Origin: Choanephora cucurbitarum
Lineage: Eukaryota; Mucoromycota; Mucoromycetes; Mucorales; Choanephoraceae
Reading direction: 5' to 3'
Assembly (NCBI GenBank): GCA_025331435.1
Contig: JAIWNI010000029.1
Coordinates: 62,001-126,000, forward strand
Length of the DNA: 64,000 bases
Shown: positions 24,241-35,077 of the stretch, one piece after another
Layout of the letters: each line of letters opens with the position of its first letter
Numbering within the stretch: position 1 is the first letter of the stretch
The notes under the pieces: generated by a model
The model's input: the letters and a program-made list of their open reading frames with translations, nothing else
What the model was told of the DNA's origin: nothing
Databases searched by the model: none
Program-made: the position numbers and the translations under genes

Positions 24241-25219
24241 TCAATAACGTTCATCTAACACACGGAGCTGTACAAATGTCTTGAGTGCCTTTTCATAGAC
24301 ACCTAAGAAAATACTACCACCAATAGATATCCACATCATACGAGGACCAATGCCTGAGAAAAGGGCACGAGGACCCTCTTCAGCAGCAATACGCTTCATA
24401 GTAGAAATAATGCCATCATAATGCTTAGTTGTTTGGTGTTTTGTAGAGAGCATAATACGAGTTTTGCAAACATCCAAGGGTGTAGTAGCGCCAGCGGCAA
24501 TAGCACCCGCCAAAGAACCCATTAATGCGGCCTCATAAGGCTCTGTAGGACGACCTTGCATGGTAGCATAGGAACGCTTAAAGTATTCATACAAAGGGAA
24601 TTGAATACAAGTAAATGGGATCTCTCGAGCCACAGTGGATAGAAATCCTCGATACATACCCAAAATACCTTCAGTACGGAGTACATGCGAAACGGCAGCA
24701 GAAGTTTTGGTGAATTGCTTTGTCTGCATACGCTGTTTGATGACTTCGGTAGGAACTCGCACTGTACAGGCTACTGTCTCACCACAAGAAGCGGCGGCCA
24801 TATGAATCAAAGGTGCATATTGTGGATTGTCTACAGTAGCACCTAGTAACCGCTTAGTAGCTTCATAAGTGACAAAGAACAAAGAAGCTATAAAGAGAAG
24901 TAGTCAGAAAAAAAACTTTTTTAGAGATAAAAAAGATGTATTTTTTTCATTACCACCAGGAGCACTTCCAATAACAGCTGTCAAGAGACCAGAATAAATA
25001 CCACGAAAACCACCTGATGCAATGAATCCATGTTGAGATTGAAGTCGAGTTTTGATAGTGTCTAAACCAAATGAAGAGAATCGTAAGCCATACAAGAGCT
25101 GTCAAGTATAACTATATATAGTCACCTAAAGGAAAGAGTGCGGTATCAACAGCAGTACCAGCACAAGCACCAGCAACCAAGGCTTGCTTGAGATTGCTTT
25201 GTTGATTAGAGTTAGACAT
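24241..25219 (-). CDS. PET8: Mitochondrial S-adenosylmethionine carrier
   Basis: This inner-membrane carrier imports cytosolic SAM in exchange for S-adenosylhomocysteine. Three exons (25126-25219, 24954-25061, 24241-24887) give 282 residues, normal for SLC25 proteins. Three mitochondrial-carrier signatures are visible: [11 protein letters not shown] (spliced across the first intron), [11 protein letters not shown] and [11 protein letters not shown]. The first begins right after [17 protein letters not shown], and the second follows [13 protein letters not shown]. The G/AVP-TEV form of the second repeat is typical of the SAM carrier rather than other SLC25 members. [14 protein letters not shown] and [10 protein letters not shown] occupy the expected post-helix positions. 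Substrate assignment is from these signatures. Confidence 0.93.
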
Positions 25220-27277
25220 GTTTAGTAGTGCAAATGTGGCCGTTATGTGGTGAGATCTTTGTTGACAGTTGTGGATATATCGAAGCACACACACAGACAC
25301 TGACTACTACCAATGGTTCTTTGTAGAAACAAAAAAAAAGTTTAGGGAAAAAAGCAGCTTTTTTTTGTTTTGTTTATTTCGAGAAAACACACCGAACAGT
25401 CAGATTTTCTGTCTTTTTTTTTTTCAAACAGATACACAATAGAGTCTGATGTAATTTCGCTGCTTCACTTGGTTATGTGATAATAAGCTTTTAGTTGAGA
25501 GAAAAAAGAAAAAGACAATTTGGCCTTGAGGCTCTGGAAGATTTTTGTTTTGCAAACGAAGTTTCGGAAAGATTCAAAACAAATGTCTTGAGCTTAAATT
25601 TGAGTTGTAGACAAATACTAACATTGAAGATTAACATGGTTCTTTTTTTTTTAGCTAGCTGAAAGAAAAATCAATCATATATCACTCAACAGATTGTACC
25701 GAATGACATATAGCTAATTTGATCTTCTTATAACGCAATTCCTACTTGACGCTATTCCAAGGTATATTTCCCTCAGAAAAGAGATGGTTGCTTCGTTATT
25801 GTTTGAATAGATAACTTTCTTTTTCTAGACATTATTGTCTTAATTTATTCAAGAAGATTCAGATAAATTACAAAGGCTTGTTTTGTTTGAGCATCTTTCA
25901 AAATAAAAAACATATATCTTCATATTGGGCCCATGAATACAAAAACGAACTAGTTGAAGAAAGCTATGGTTCAGTTACTTATATTATTGTATTTTGAACT
26001 TAACAGCCCAGTTGGTAGACTGATCATCAATCTTCTTCGCAATTTAAGAAAAAGACTGCCTATCACTATTAATTCGCAGGTAGAAGGGGTCTTATACTCA
26101 GAGCCATTTCATTACACTTTTGCTACTAAGGTATTAGTACTAGTATTGGTATTGGTATCAAATCTACAATAGCCAGCATTTCCTGAAGCTTATTGTTGTT
26201 TTCAATCTTCATTCCTTATAATTCGGGTAACTTCCTGTAGTATGTTCAAACAAAAAAAAACTAATGCATTTGAGAGTATCGCATTAAGAGTCAAAAGGTA
26301 GCACTTGCAACTCTGCAGAGTATGGATATGGTGCTTGAATTTCAAAAAGCTATCAAGTATTTGCACGAAAACTATCAGCATTATGTGAGTAAACAAAATA
26401 AACATGATAAGATGCAAATCCTGTCAATACTATCAATTATCCAATCATTTCTTTTTTTTTATAGATGCAAGCACATCAATTTGTTTGTAGCGTTTAGTTC
26501 TTGCTTGACATGTTTGCTATCAATCGATACATATGTAAAATCAATACAAACAAATACTTGAGTAAGGCTCAGAAGAAAAATCGAGTTCTGACCTAGTTAT
26601 GGGAAGGCAATCTAGCAGGACCAAACAAATCAGGCAATCACTCTACTAAGCTGTAGACTTTTGTAAGAAGAAGTGAAGCCAAACCTTTCATTTCACTCGC
26701 TACTTGGCTTAAAAGTTTTCAGCCGTATGTCCATAAAAACTATTTCAATGTTGAATTTTAGTGTTCTATATAAATCAGTGCATGCTAGATTTGAAATAAA
26801 CATAAAGTCGGGTCCTTAGTGGGCGTTAATAATAAAAGGTGAAGATATGTGTTACATGCTATTAAAGACTATTAACTTTGTAATACCACATCAAATAGCA
26901 TTGAGTCTGTTCATTTAGTCATATAAACCAAGATATTGGCAAGCCAAGAAAGGAAGTGCTGCAGAAAAAGAAAGGTAGCAACACAACAGATTTGTAGACA
27001 CTAAATCAGGTACACACTAAATCAAATTGATTTCTTCACTAGCATACCTTTTGAATAGGTAAGAAGATACAAAAGGACAACTCGTATTGTTATTTTGCCT
27101 GAAGCAAACAACTCCTTAAAAGCTCAGCTAATGTCTTTTTTGGGTATGTCTTATTTCATTTTAAAAGCAGGGCACTAAAACTCACTTGAGGAAAAAATCA
27201 CCTCTTTTGAACAGGGCAGAAGAAACAGAGTGAGAATACCAAATTTCATGTACTTGCTTTCATTTGAGGCTCTAATG
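25220..27277. other. Gene-free AT-rich interval
   Basis: About 2 kb. Head-of-gene sequence for PET8 lies at the left. The rest has only short frames without motifs. No repeat was recognised until the Tc1 element at 27280. Confidence 0.5.
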
Positions 27278-27279
27278 TA

Positions 27280-27322
27280 CAGTGACCTATCAAAAAAATC
27301 AAGAATTTTTTTAATATCCGCA
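27280..27322 (+). repeat. Left TIR of Tc1/mariner element
   Basis: The 43-bp repeat begins CAGTGACCTATC and ends ATATCCGCA. It matches the right TIR apart from one homopolymer base. Confidence 0.95.
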
Positions 27323-27380
27323 TAAATATCTTGAGCATGCATGAAATGAATGTACCCCTTTATCTCTTTTATATAATAAA

Positions 27381-28406
27381 ATGTCTGCTAAAAAACACGT
27401 AACTGAAGAAAGAAAAGCCTTTATCTTCGAACTGTACAAGTTAGACCTCAAACCCAAGAGAATTGCACACCTAACAAGCGTGAATGTGAAAACGGTGTAT
27501 GGAATTTTAAGCAGAGGAATTTCGCGTGATACCACAAATCGTGCTAAAGGATCAGGTAGAAAGACTGAGATGACTCCCAGAATGATTCGTGCTCTTGTCA
27601 GGGAGGTAAACTACAATAGAAGAGCAACATTGGCTGAATTGGCTGCTTCCTTGCCCAAGGCCGTCAGTGTATGCACAGTCCGTCGTGCCTTGCACAAAAT
27701 GGGGTATCGCAACCGAGTTGCTCAGAAGAAGCCTTTTCTTTCCATCATGCATCGAAAGAGAAGACTTGATTTTGCTAAAAAATATAAGAGCTGGACAGTG
27801 GAAGACTGGAAGAAGGTAATTTGGACCGATGAAAGTTCATTCGAAAATGGCAAGAATTCAGCCGTGGTGAAGGTTTGGCGCCTGACAACCGAGAAGTACC
27901 TGGAGGGCTGTCTTGCACCCAGCTTCAAGAGTGGTAGATCCTCCTTGATGGTCTGGGGTGCTATAAGGTCTGGTAAGAAGTCAGGCTTGCACTTCCTTGG
28001 CGATGAAGAACGAAGGGGCCCTGGATTCGTATCGTCCATCTACGAAGGTCCTCTGACAAGATTTTATGGATTGGAGCAGGGTCTCGTGTTGATGGAAGAT
28101 GGGGCTCCAGTCCATAGATCTAAAATTGCCAAGGAATGGAAGACAGAGAAGGGCCTTGATGTGCTAGACTGGCCTGCACAATCGCCGGATTTGAATCCAA
28201 TCGAAAATTTATGGATGATTATGAAACGGCGTGTGCAGGCCCAGGCAAGCAAGCAAGGCCGCTTCAAAACCATGGATAAACACAAGGCATGCTTGCAAAA
28301 GATTTGGGACGAACTTCAGCCCAAGGACTGGGACCGTCTTGTTGCAAGCATGCCTCAAAGACTTAGACTAGTGATAAAAAATAAAGGGGGGCCTACCCCC
28401 TATTAA
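27381..28406 (+). CDS. Tc1/mariner transposase, DD34E, intact
   Basis: The protein has 341 residues, the usual size. The N-terminus carries a helix-turn-helix (KRIAHLTSVNVKTVYGIL, about residues 26-43), a GRK-type hook (GSGRKTEMTP), and a second HTH-like unit (ATLAELAASLPKAVSVCTVRRAL). Catalytic residues are visible: D150 in IWTDESSF, D240 in LMEDGAPVH and E275 in NPIENLW, with 34 residues between the last two. WPAQSPDLNPIEN is the classical Tc1 signature. No stop or frameshift is present, so the enzyme is probably functional. It lies 58 bp inside the left TIR. Confidence 0.95.
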   Translation: MSAKKHVTEERKAFIFELYKLDLKPKRIAHLTSVNVKTVYGILSRGISRDTTNRAKGSGRKTEMTPRMIRALVREVNYNRRATLAELAASLPKAVSVCTVRRALHKMGYRNRVAQKKPFLSIMHRKRRLDFAKKYKSWTVEDWKKVIWTDESSFENGKNSAVVKVWRLTTEKYLEGCLAPSFKSGRSSLMVWGAIRSGKKSGLHFLGDEERRGPGFVSSIYEGPLTRFYGLEQGLVLMEDGAPVHRSKIAKEWKTEKGLDVLDWPAQSPDLNPIENLWMIMKRRVQAQASKQGRFKTMDKHKACLQKIWDELQPKDWDRLVASMPQRLRLVIKNKGGPTPY

Positions 28407-28563
28407 TGTATTTTTATTATAATAAACTATATCTTTTTACTGAAAAAAAGTTATTATTTATATTTGTAACGGTTTTCTGATTGTATTGTGTAAGTTTGGA
28501 GGTCTTAGAAGGTTGAAAAGTGATTGTTAGAGGACAAAGACCAAGACATGATGATTGTGATTT

Positions 28564-28607
28564 TGCGGATATTAAAAAAAATTCTTGATTTTTTTGATAG
28601 GTCACTG
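28564..28607 (-). repeat. Right TIR of Tc1/mariner element
   Basis: This is a 44-bp inverted copy of the left TIR with one additional T. Confidence 0.95.
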
Positions 28608-28609
28608 TA

Positions 28610-29884
28610 CTTGAAATAATAACTATCTGCATGAAAAAAAAACACTTGGTTACAGAGAAATAAAGTTAGCAGTGTTGATATCCGATTGTTTCCATCGAGC
28701 TAATCTTGCTTCGATTTAGATTGAGCTGTCGATTGTAATTCTGACGAGCTATCAAGTTGAAACACCATAGTGAGAATATGCTTCCCCAAAACCTTGCGGA
28801 GAGCAAAGAAGCTCATTTGCTTCCTTAAGACTACTCTTGTTCTCAAGATCCTGTACCTGTCTTTGGTGGAATTGAATGTCAGCAAGCAATGACTTAATGC
28901 TTCAATTAAATGTGTTATCTATAGATAATGAAATAAGTATCTCAGAAACGTCTTTTTTTTTGTTACGCTATTGTATTGCGTCTACAAAGTTACTTTTACA
29001 TCTCTTTCATACAATATGCCAACCATAAAATTGAGACAGAAATCCTGAATTTCTTCATTCAAATAAAGAAACCAATTATTACGTCCTAAGAAATTCAGAG
29101 TTTTTCATTTGGTGGACTGAGATGATTTTTTCTTTTCTTGAAACGAGATAAGATCCAGCAAGGTAAAATGAAACCATCTTAACACCGTAGTGCTGTAGTA
29201 CCAATCAGTTGGAAATGGATAACTCTGAACCACTTCTGTGTACGCACAGACACACGTAAAACCCCTAAACAATTGCATGATATGTAGAGACGGCACCAAA
29301 AATAAAGTTTCTCTTACGATAAAACAAAGTTAAACAAGATGCAAACTTAACTTGTTCAAAGATAGGGACACTCATAATTTAGAGCACTCAAAATTAGTCC
29401 ATCTACTCTCCTTAACTAGTATCAGCACTCTTTCTTCAAGGAAACTATCAAAAACTAAGAGGCCAATGATCATTACCACCCTTTGGGCACAGTAAGGCCA
29501 GAATCGGAAGTATTACAAAAGAACACTTTCAGTTCTGCAAGTACCGCTCTATGGTTTTCGCAGAACTGTACAAACTCTCTTTTTTGGCAAGATAAAGAAA
29601 TGAAAAGAAAAAAGGATGACCGAATCACACAAGGAAAAAGAGCTGATTGGAATTTCGCCAAACCGCCGTTTAGATTTGTAGAGCCGCTATCTGACACCGT
29701 TCATACTTGTGTACACATCGCTCTTGTCCCCTACCCCAACTGAACAAGAAGTGTGAGAGTATGGTCGGGAACAATAAAAAACCTTAATTTCTAATTATAT
29801 TCTGCTCATTCACTTTTTTCTCCTATATTCTTTTTTCTTCTACTCCACAAAAAAAACATAATTACAGCTTAATATTATTAACCC
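28610..29884. other. Gene-free interval
   Basis: Only short frames are present. The 86-residue frame at 29483-29743 has no recognisable motif. Nothing else was supported. Confidence 0.45.
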
Positions 29885-30768
29885 ATGATGTGGATAGAAA
29901 ACAATACTTTTAGTAAATTTCTATGCCAAAGAATTGTCTATCTCTTATACTAATTGTCTACATGCAAATAGCCGAGTCTCATTTAGGATACAAAGAACAA
30001 CTGAGCCTTGCTCCACCACTGGATCGATTTTCAGATGACGATATGACAGAAACAGACACTGACAGAACTTTAAGCTCCATTACAGATCTTTGCTTGTCTC
30101 AGTTCGATTCATGTCTTCATCTAAATGATGTAGAAGAAGATACATTACAATTTGAACAATCAATGCAAAACAGTAAAGTCTCGCACTGTCAAAATACCTA
30201 TTTTATGGATGGTGGCAATCGTTTCATTTCGGTAGGACTCTCTATCTTTCGTCTTTTAATTCGAACATACGTCTTAATTAATTTGATATATTCTATCTAG
30301 TTGCCTATGTTGGGTAACGCATGTACAAAAGCAGCTTCTCACATCTCAAGAGTGTTTGAAGAATGGCTTCAAAACAAACTTTATCATCAAAATGCAATGG
30401 ATGATCTTTTTGAGAGACTGCCTATCCTGGAAGATTCGGTGGAACTATTAGCAGAAGACGTTATCAACAGACTAAAGTCTCGTAATTCGGTCAGAGGCCT
30501 GATCGGACTTTCTCGTATCTTGATCAAAATTCGCACTGGTCATGTATATACATATCATCCATTAGAGAATGGCCAGCCACTGATTACGGCTGATATGGAA
30601 GACTTCTTTCAACAGTTTCCTCTCTTTGTGGAGACAACTATCTACACTATGCCGAGAGAATCAAATCAATCTGCTGACGATGTTCAAGTGCTTTTGACAG
30701 TTGAGAATATCACTATCAACCCTGCTAATCCTTATCATATTAAACAAGCCATTTCATTAATTGCTTAG
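29885..30768 (+). CDS. Uncharacterised protein, three exons
   Basis: The proposed exons are 29885-29912, 29972-30231 and 30301-30768, total 251 residues. The first short exon (MMWIENNTF) is inferred from a phase-compatible 59-nt intron with donor GTAAAT, an ACTAAT branch site and acceptor ATAG; otherwise an ATG at 29923 could start the protein. The protein has an acidic N-terminal half (SDDDMTETDTDRT, LNDVEEDTLQFEQ) and a helical C-terminal half (ACTKAASHISRVFEEWLQNK, LEDSVELLAEDVINRLKS). No TM segment or enzyme motif was seen. It is convergent with the Saf4 gene. Family unknown. Confidence 0.65.
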
Positions 30769-30907
30769 CAATTCAATATACCATTTTCTTCTTTTAAGTC
30801 GATATCTTAATAAGTTCTTTGCATGTACATGTAACTAAATTCGTCCATCCAATTGAAAATCTTTCTCATACACATATAAGACTTCTTTAGATACATATGG
30901 TATTTGT

Positions 30908-32174
30908 TTATTCAGAGTCAGAATCAGTTCCATATGCTGCTAATGATGATACTATAGAATCACTTTCATTTGGTTTTGCCTTTTTTGTTGGTTTTGTTAT
31001 CATGTTTTCCAGCTTTTTTGAAGTGTTGACTACAGATTGTTCTTTTCGCCTTGAAAATGGATTAGAGCTGTAGAATGGATCTGTTTTGAGTCTTGTATGA
31101 ATCTTCGCTATATGGCTTAGATGATGAACAGCGCTTTTTTCTTTTTTCTGCTGAAACAAGGGTGAAACAGCTGTCTTTAATCGTTCCTTATCAAGTTGTT
31201 CGGTGGAAGCATAGCTAATTGATTTGGCCTCAACTTCATCATGTATTGTTGGTGGTAGTAGTTCAATCTGTAATGAATGCTTGTCTCGTACTCTTTCAGT
31301 TTCTTCTTTCGCAGCCCTATCTCTCTTCTTCTCTTCTCTGAATTGCTTCCGTAATTGCTGTGATCGAGTATAAGGGTCTGCCCATTGGGATGTATTCAGT
31401 TGCTGCAGTTGAGTCAAGTGAGGTGTTGCTTCAGTTATCGTCTTTTTGTCAGCAATACCGTGTTCCAGTCGATACATTGGGTCATTTTCGAGTTTCTCTT
31501 TGATTTCAGGCTCTATGATCTGTTGTTTAGAAGATAAAGGGATGCATGTATATGAATGAGGCTATTTTACCTTGCAACTTGATTACTTCTGTATCTTCTG
31601 CATCCCATTCTTCCACTTTCTTTCTTGCCCCACTTACAACTACGTATTGTGTGTTCTACAGTCTGGTTAATTAAAGCTCTCTTGATTCTATACTGCACTT
31701 ACTTTTGGGTCTGTATGAATTTCAATCCAATTACTGCATAAATGGCAGCGCATCCTAAACTGAAGAATAGGTGTACTATAATAATTGCCAATCTTCTTCT
31801 TCTCAGCATTGTAACGAACACCTATTTGAGTTGAGTTTCTTTACAAGTCATAATAAAACAAAAAAGCTACCTTGACCAACGTGATTGTCACAGCCCGTAC
31901 ACCATATGTTAAAGGGTAACTCAAACCTATTTTTCTCAAGTTAACTTGAAAGGAACAAAAACAGCTCGTGAGCATCCTTTGTGTCTTACCTTACGATCAA
32001 GATGCCTTGATCTAACTTTCGTGCTCTGTCACCCAAGGCATGCTTGCCGTAATGTGTATTTATGGAGCCCTATTGCTTTGCTGGTAATATACTTGTTTCT
32101 TTATACTTTGCTAAAGTGAGGCATACCTTTTCTGGTGTCCAATCTGGAGGATAATACTTGTTAAACGGTTGCAT
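30908..32174 (-). CDS. SAF4: CWC16-family splicing factor, Saf4/CCDC130 type
   Basis: This is a spliceosome-associated protein of the Yju2/CWC16 family. Six exons (32127-32174, 31990-32069, 31871-31926, 31703-31821, 31571-31655, 30908-31512) join in frame to 330 residues. The N-terminus is diagnostic: [18 protein letters not shown], then [52 protein letters not shown] and [19 protein letters not shown]. The two CxxC pairs form the zinc site. The LEHGIADK motif and following region match CCDC130 rather than Yju2/CCDC94. The C-terminal half is a charged coiled coil rich in Lys and Glu and ends in an acidic GTDSDSE. The intron before the last exon uses the acceptor at 31513-31514; an earlier acceptor would break the frame. 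Confidence 0.9.
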
Positions 32175-33588
32175 CTGTTATAATCAAAGTAAACTGATGG
32201 TGTTTGTCAAGTCAGAAATTCAATGTGGAAAAAATATGAGAAAATAAATGGGTCTCTTTTTTATTTTAGTATACACATAGGCCTTGAATAGTAACAATTG
32301 CTGCGTACTTGAATAAAAGAAACAAAAGTAGAGGATTCTCTTCTATGATCGTAGTGAAATCACATAGACAAGATGCTCTGCTCTTTTTTTTTTCTCTATA
32401 AATTTACCTAAACCCTCCATAGTGTCAATACCCTCTCAGTATAACAGATAAGGTATAGGGCAACTACTATATGATCTTTATGGGTTTAAATTTTACCATA
32501 AGAAGTACTTCAGTACTTATTAGTAGAGCTTATTTTGCCAGCTCACTGTACGTTCGAGAGCAAAAAGTAAGCTTTATATTTCTTTTATCGTTACATGCTA
32601 ATAAAAAAGTAAAACTAATAATTTCCTTTTTGGTAACTGATTTTATGTATCCACAACTTCTTGCGGCTAGAAAGCTATCAACTGAAGCGAGAAAGCATAG
32701 AGGAAGAGCACCTGGAGCCCGTGAGTATACATACAAGAGCTGATGGTAGAAAGCATAAAGTATTCGACAAATATATTTTGAGTTTTTGATATTCATTGGT
32801 GGTCATTGAATCAGCAATCTTTACTATTCAAGAATTCCTTGTTCTCTTATTTGAGGGGTAACTATTTGATGGCTTATAAACTAAACAAAAAGAAACGAAA
32901 AAAAAGCTGTTCCATACCATACAGTGAACAGAAAAGCAAAAGGATGTTAGGAGATCTAAAACGAATAAAAAGATATCATTTGGATAAACTATGTCACTGT
33001 CGATTTGTGTTGCTGTAAAGATGAAGTTTATTCAAAAACCCTTTTTCCGCATATGGTTTTATTTCTACAGTCTATGCAATGCTCTCACTGTAGATTGCAA
33101 TAAAAATAAATTACCATCAGATGGAAAGTTGCTACTGATACAGAGGAAAAAGCGCGAAAATATGTCTATGTCATGACATGCTCGCATTGTAAACAGATAA
33201 AAGAAAAACTCAACTCATGGTGTGAGATGACATGATATGATTTTGTTAACAAATACAACAAAACTCAAAGAAAAAGTAGTCTACGGTTATATTAACTATT
33301 CTTAGTGGAAGATTGGAATGTGGATTTCTTGTGCAAAATAAAAAGAAAAAGATAAGCGTTTTACCTTGGTTGCTGCATACCATACCTTTAAAACATGCTG
33401 CTGAGGCTAAGGTATCTTACAAAATCATCAAAAATCAATCAACTATTGTAGAGAGTTATACAAGTTGCTTGGCAGATTATAGTCTATAAGTCTATTTAAC
33501 TGAATATCTGGTGCAAAAGTCTATTTTAATATTCTGACGCATTACAGGTACTTTAATTGTTGTCTACATCTAAAGCTTCACAGAATTC
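32175..33588. other. Gene-free interval
   Basis: This 1.4-kb AT-rich stretch lies between Saf4 and the left arm of the inverted paralog block. Small frames at 32471-32743 and 32806-33018 have no motif. No gene is supported. Confidence 0.45.
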
Positions 33589-33689
33589 TCCATAAAAGCA
33601 CTACTTCTTTTCCATTTGAATTGTAACTGCTATGGACTCAACCTAGCTTGTCAGTTGAGTTTGCAATGAATTTGTTTTCTCTTCTTGCT

Positions 33690-33835
33690 TTTGTTGCTGC
33701 TGCCTTTATTGCCTTTGTTGCCTTTGTTACCTTTGTTGTTGTCAACATTGTCGTTGTTATTGTTATTGTTGTCAACATTGTTTTTGTTTTTGTTGTTTTT
33801 TGTTGTTGTTGTTGTTGTTGTCTCTTTTTTATTGT
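33690..33835 (+). repeat. GTT/TTG triplet-rich tract in promoter arm
   Basis: The + strand is rich in TTG and GTT words (GTTGTTGTTGTTGTTG at about 33800-33820). The mirror copy is CAA/AAC-rich in the right arm. It creates long open frames on both strands (poly-Val/Phe on one side, poly-Asn on the other), which look like by-products of low complexity. Confidence 0.8.
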
Positions 33836-34035
33836 CGTTATTGCTGTAGCTTTCGCTATGACCATTGCTGCTGTCATTACTGTTTTCATTGCTATTCTCA
33901 TTGTTGATGTCGAAACCAACAAACATTTCGATATTATCCACTATGAGTTATGCGCATTGCTCCAAAGTAGTTCGATATGATTCTAGTTGGCAGTCTTTGG
34001 TTTTTTTTTGTTTCCTTGCTCTCTTTTTTTTTTCA

Positions 34036-34044
34036 TATATAAAT
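34036..34044 (+). promoter_or_regulatory. TATA box of secreted paralog A
   Basis: TATATAAAT lies about 85-90 bp upstream of the ATG at 34127. The right arm carries the same box at 40179-40187. Confidence 0.6.
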
Positions 34045-34126
34045 ACTTGTCTTTTTGCTACCAGAATTTTTTTCTTACACTTGATTACATCGGATTATAT
34101 TCCACAATATTCAGTAACAGAATAAC

Positions 34127-34864
34127 ATGAAGTTCTCATCTGCCTTGATTTCTGCTTCCTTGTTGGCCACTGCCGTTTTTGCCGCTCCTGAGCCTCACGC
34201 CTCTGCTTCTGCTTCTGCTTCTCAAGTCTCCGCCGCCTCTGCCTCTGCTGTCTCTGCTGCCTCTGTTGCTGAAGCCTCGATCATTGCTAGCATGTTGGAA
34301 GCTACTGATGCTAATGCTTCTATGGATATTGCTCAACTCTTTTTCCAGAAGAGAGCCGATGATGACGACGACAAGGATTGGGACCATGACGATGACAAGG
34401 ATTGGGACCATGACGATCACCATGATGACAAGAAGAAGGACGATGTCTACATTGTTCTTGATAAGCACACTGGCGAAGATGATGTCTGTAAACTCATTCG
34501 TCAAGAGTTCTATGCTGACAAAAAGTTTGATCCCTTCGTTACTAGTAGTGATTTGATTACAGGCAACTTCAATTTCGGTTTCGGCTCGAATTCCAGAAGA
34601 TTTAACTTTGTTACAATCTTGCAAAGACTTGCCCGAAGACTTCCTGAAGCGCTCCGAGTTCCTGACCTTGCTATCCAATTCACATCAGCTCTTGCTCAAC
34701 TTGAGGGTAATGATCCAGCCGCTCGCCGAAACAGAGTGCTCGTCAGTTTGATCAATCTCTTTGGCAGAATTTCTGAGCTCTGTATCGAGCAAGATCATCG
34801 TAAATTTGGATCTAAGAAATATGAACACAACGAGCATGACTCTCATAAGCACGCATCCCACTAA
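34127..34864 (+). CDS. Secreted Ser/Ala-rich protein, paralog A, Asp/His-rich mature region
   Basis: The single coding exon gives 245 residues. Residues 1-19 are a clear signal peptide (MKFSSALISASLLATAVFA, cleavage near AAPE). A Ser/Ala-rich pro-region follows to about residue 68. Next comes a likely Kex2 site (FFQKRADD) and a strongly acidic, His-containing stretch (DDKDWDHDDHHDDKKK) that could bind metal. The mature part is largely helical, has Cys in DDVCKLIRQ and SELCIEQ, and ends His-rich (EHNEHDSHKHASH). Residues 1-68 and the promoter appear identical to paralog B; the rest is only distantly similar, with the two Cys and the motif L-x-x-R-F/I-x-x-L-C alignable. The function is unknown; an effector-like or cell-surface role is speculation. 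Confidence 0.85.
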   Translation: MKFSSALISASLLATAVFAAPEPHASASASASQVSAASASAVSAASVAEASIIASMLEATDANASMDIAQLFFQKRADDDDDKDWDHDDDKDWDHDDHHDDKKKDDVYIVLDKHTGEDDVCKLIRQEFYADKKFDPFVTSSDLITGNFNFGFGSNSRRFNFVTILQRLARRLPEALRVPDLAIQFTSALAQLEGNDPAARRNRVLVSLINLFGRISELCIEQDHRKFGSKKYEHNEHDSHKHASH

Positions 34865-34875
34865 TCCTCCCTTTC

Positions 34876-35077
34876 GTAAGTCATCAAAATGTGAACTGCC
34901 CAAACCATAGTGTGTTCTGACCTTCCTTTCTTTCTTCTTCTTCTTTTTCTCCTAACAGCCATATCAAATCATAGGCCCTGCCTGCATCTAGAATACTTCC
35001 ATTAGATTGTTGCCTATATGATTGTCGTTATTTATTATAATTTTCTTGTTAATAAAAGAAAGCTCTTAATCAAAAGT
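34876..35077 (+). repeat. Left 3' arm: 3'UTR shared with paralog B
   Basis: About 202 bp match the reverse complement of 39363-39562 with a few substitutions and a small indel in the pyrimidine run. The match begins exactly at GTAAGT, 11 nt after the stop codon, and includes a probable 3'UTR intron (GTAAGT to CTAACAG, about 34876-34968) and an AATAAA-like signal at about 35051. Confidence 0.9.

Larger units (their letters stand above)
27280..28607 (+). mobile_element. Tc1/mariner transposon, complete (1328 bp)
   Basis: Both ends start CAGTGACC and form terminal inverted repeats of 43 and 44 bp (27280-27322 and 28564-28607) that differ only by one T in a homopolymer. TA dinucleotides at 27278-27279 and 28608-28609 are the target-site duplication. 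A single intact transposase frame fills the interior. Near-identical ends and an open frame suggest recent transposition. Confidence 0.95.
33589..34330 (+). repeat. Left 742-bp arm of inverted repeat (promoter, signal peptide, pro-region)
   Basis: The arm appears identical to the reverse complement of 39893-40634. It contains 538 bp upstream of the ATG, including a GTT-rich triplet section, a TATA box and 204 bp of coding sequence. Identity is shown by equal translations in several shadow frames on both strands and by direct comparison at both ends. It stops after codon 68 (MDI). Confidence 0.93.

Noticed and set aside
33651..33941. 96-residue Asn/Ser/Lys-rich frame on the minus strand (and its mirror at 40282-40572)
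   Set aside because: It starts at GTG, is produced by a triplet repeat, and lies in the promoter arm; low complexity explains it.
34136..34678. 180-residue antisense frame inside paralog A
   Set aside because: It is a shadow of the biased Ser/Ala and Asp codons in the real gene and has no ATG-supported start or motif.
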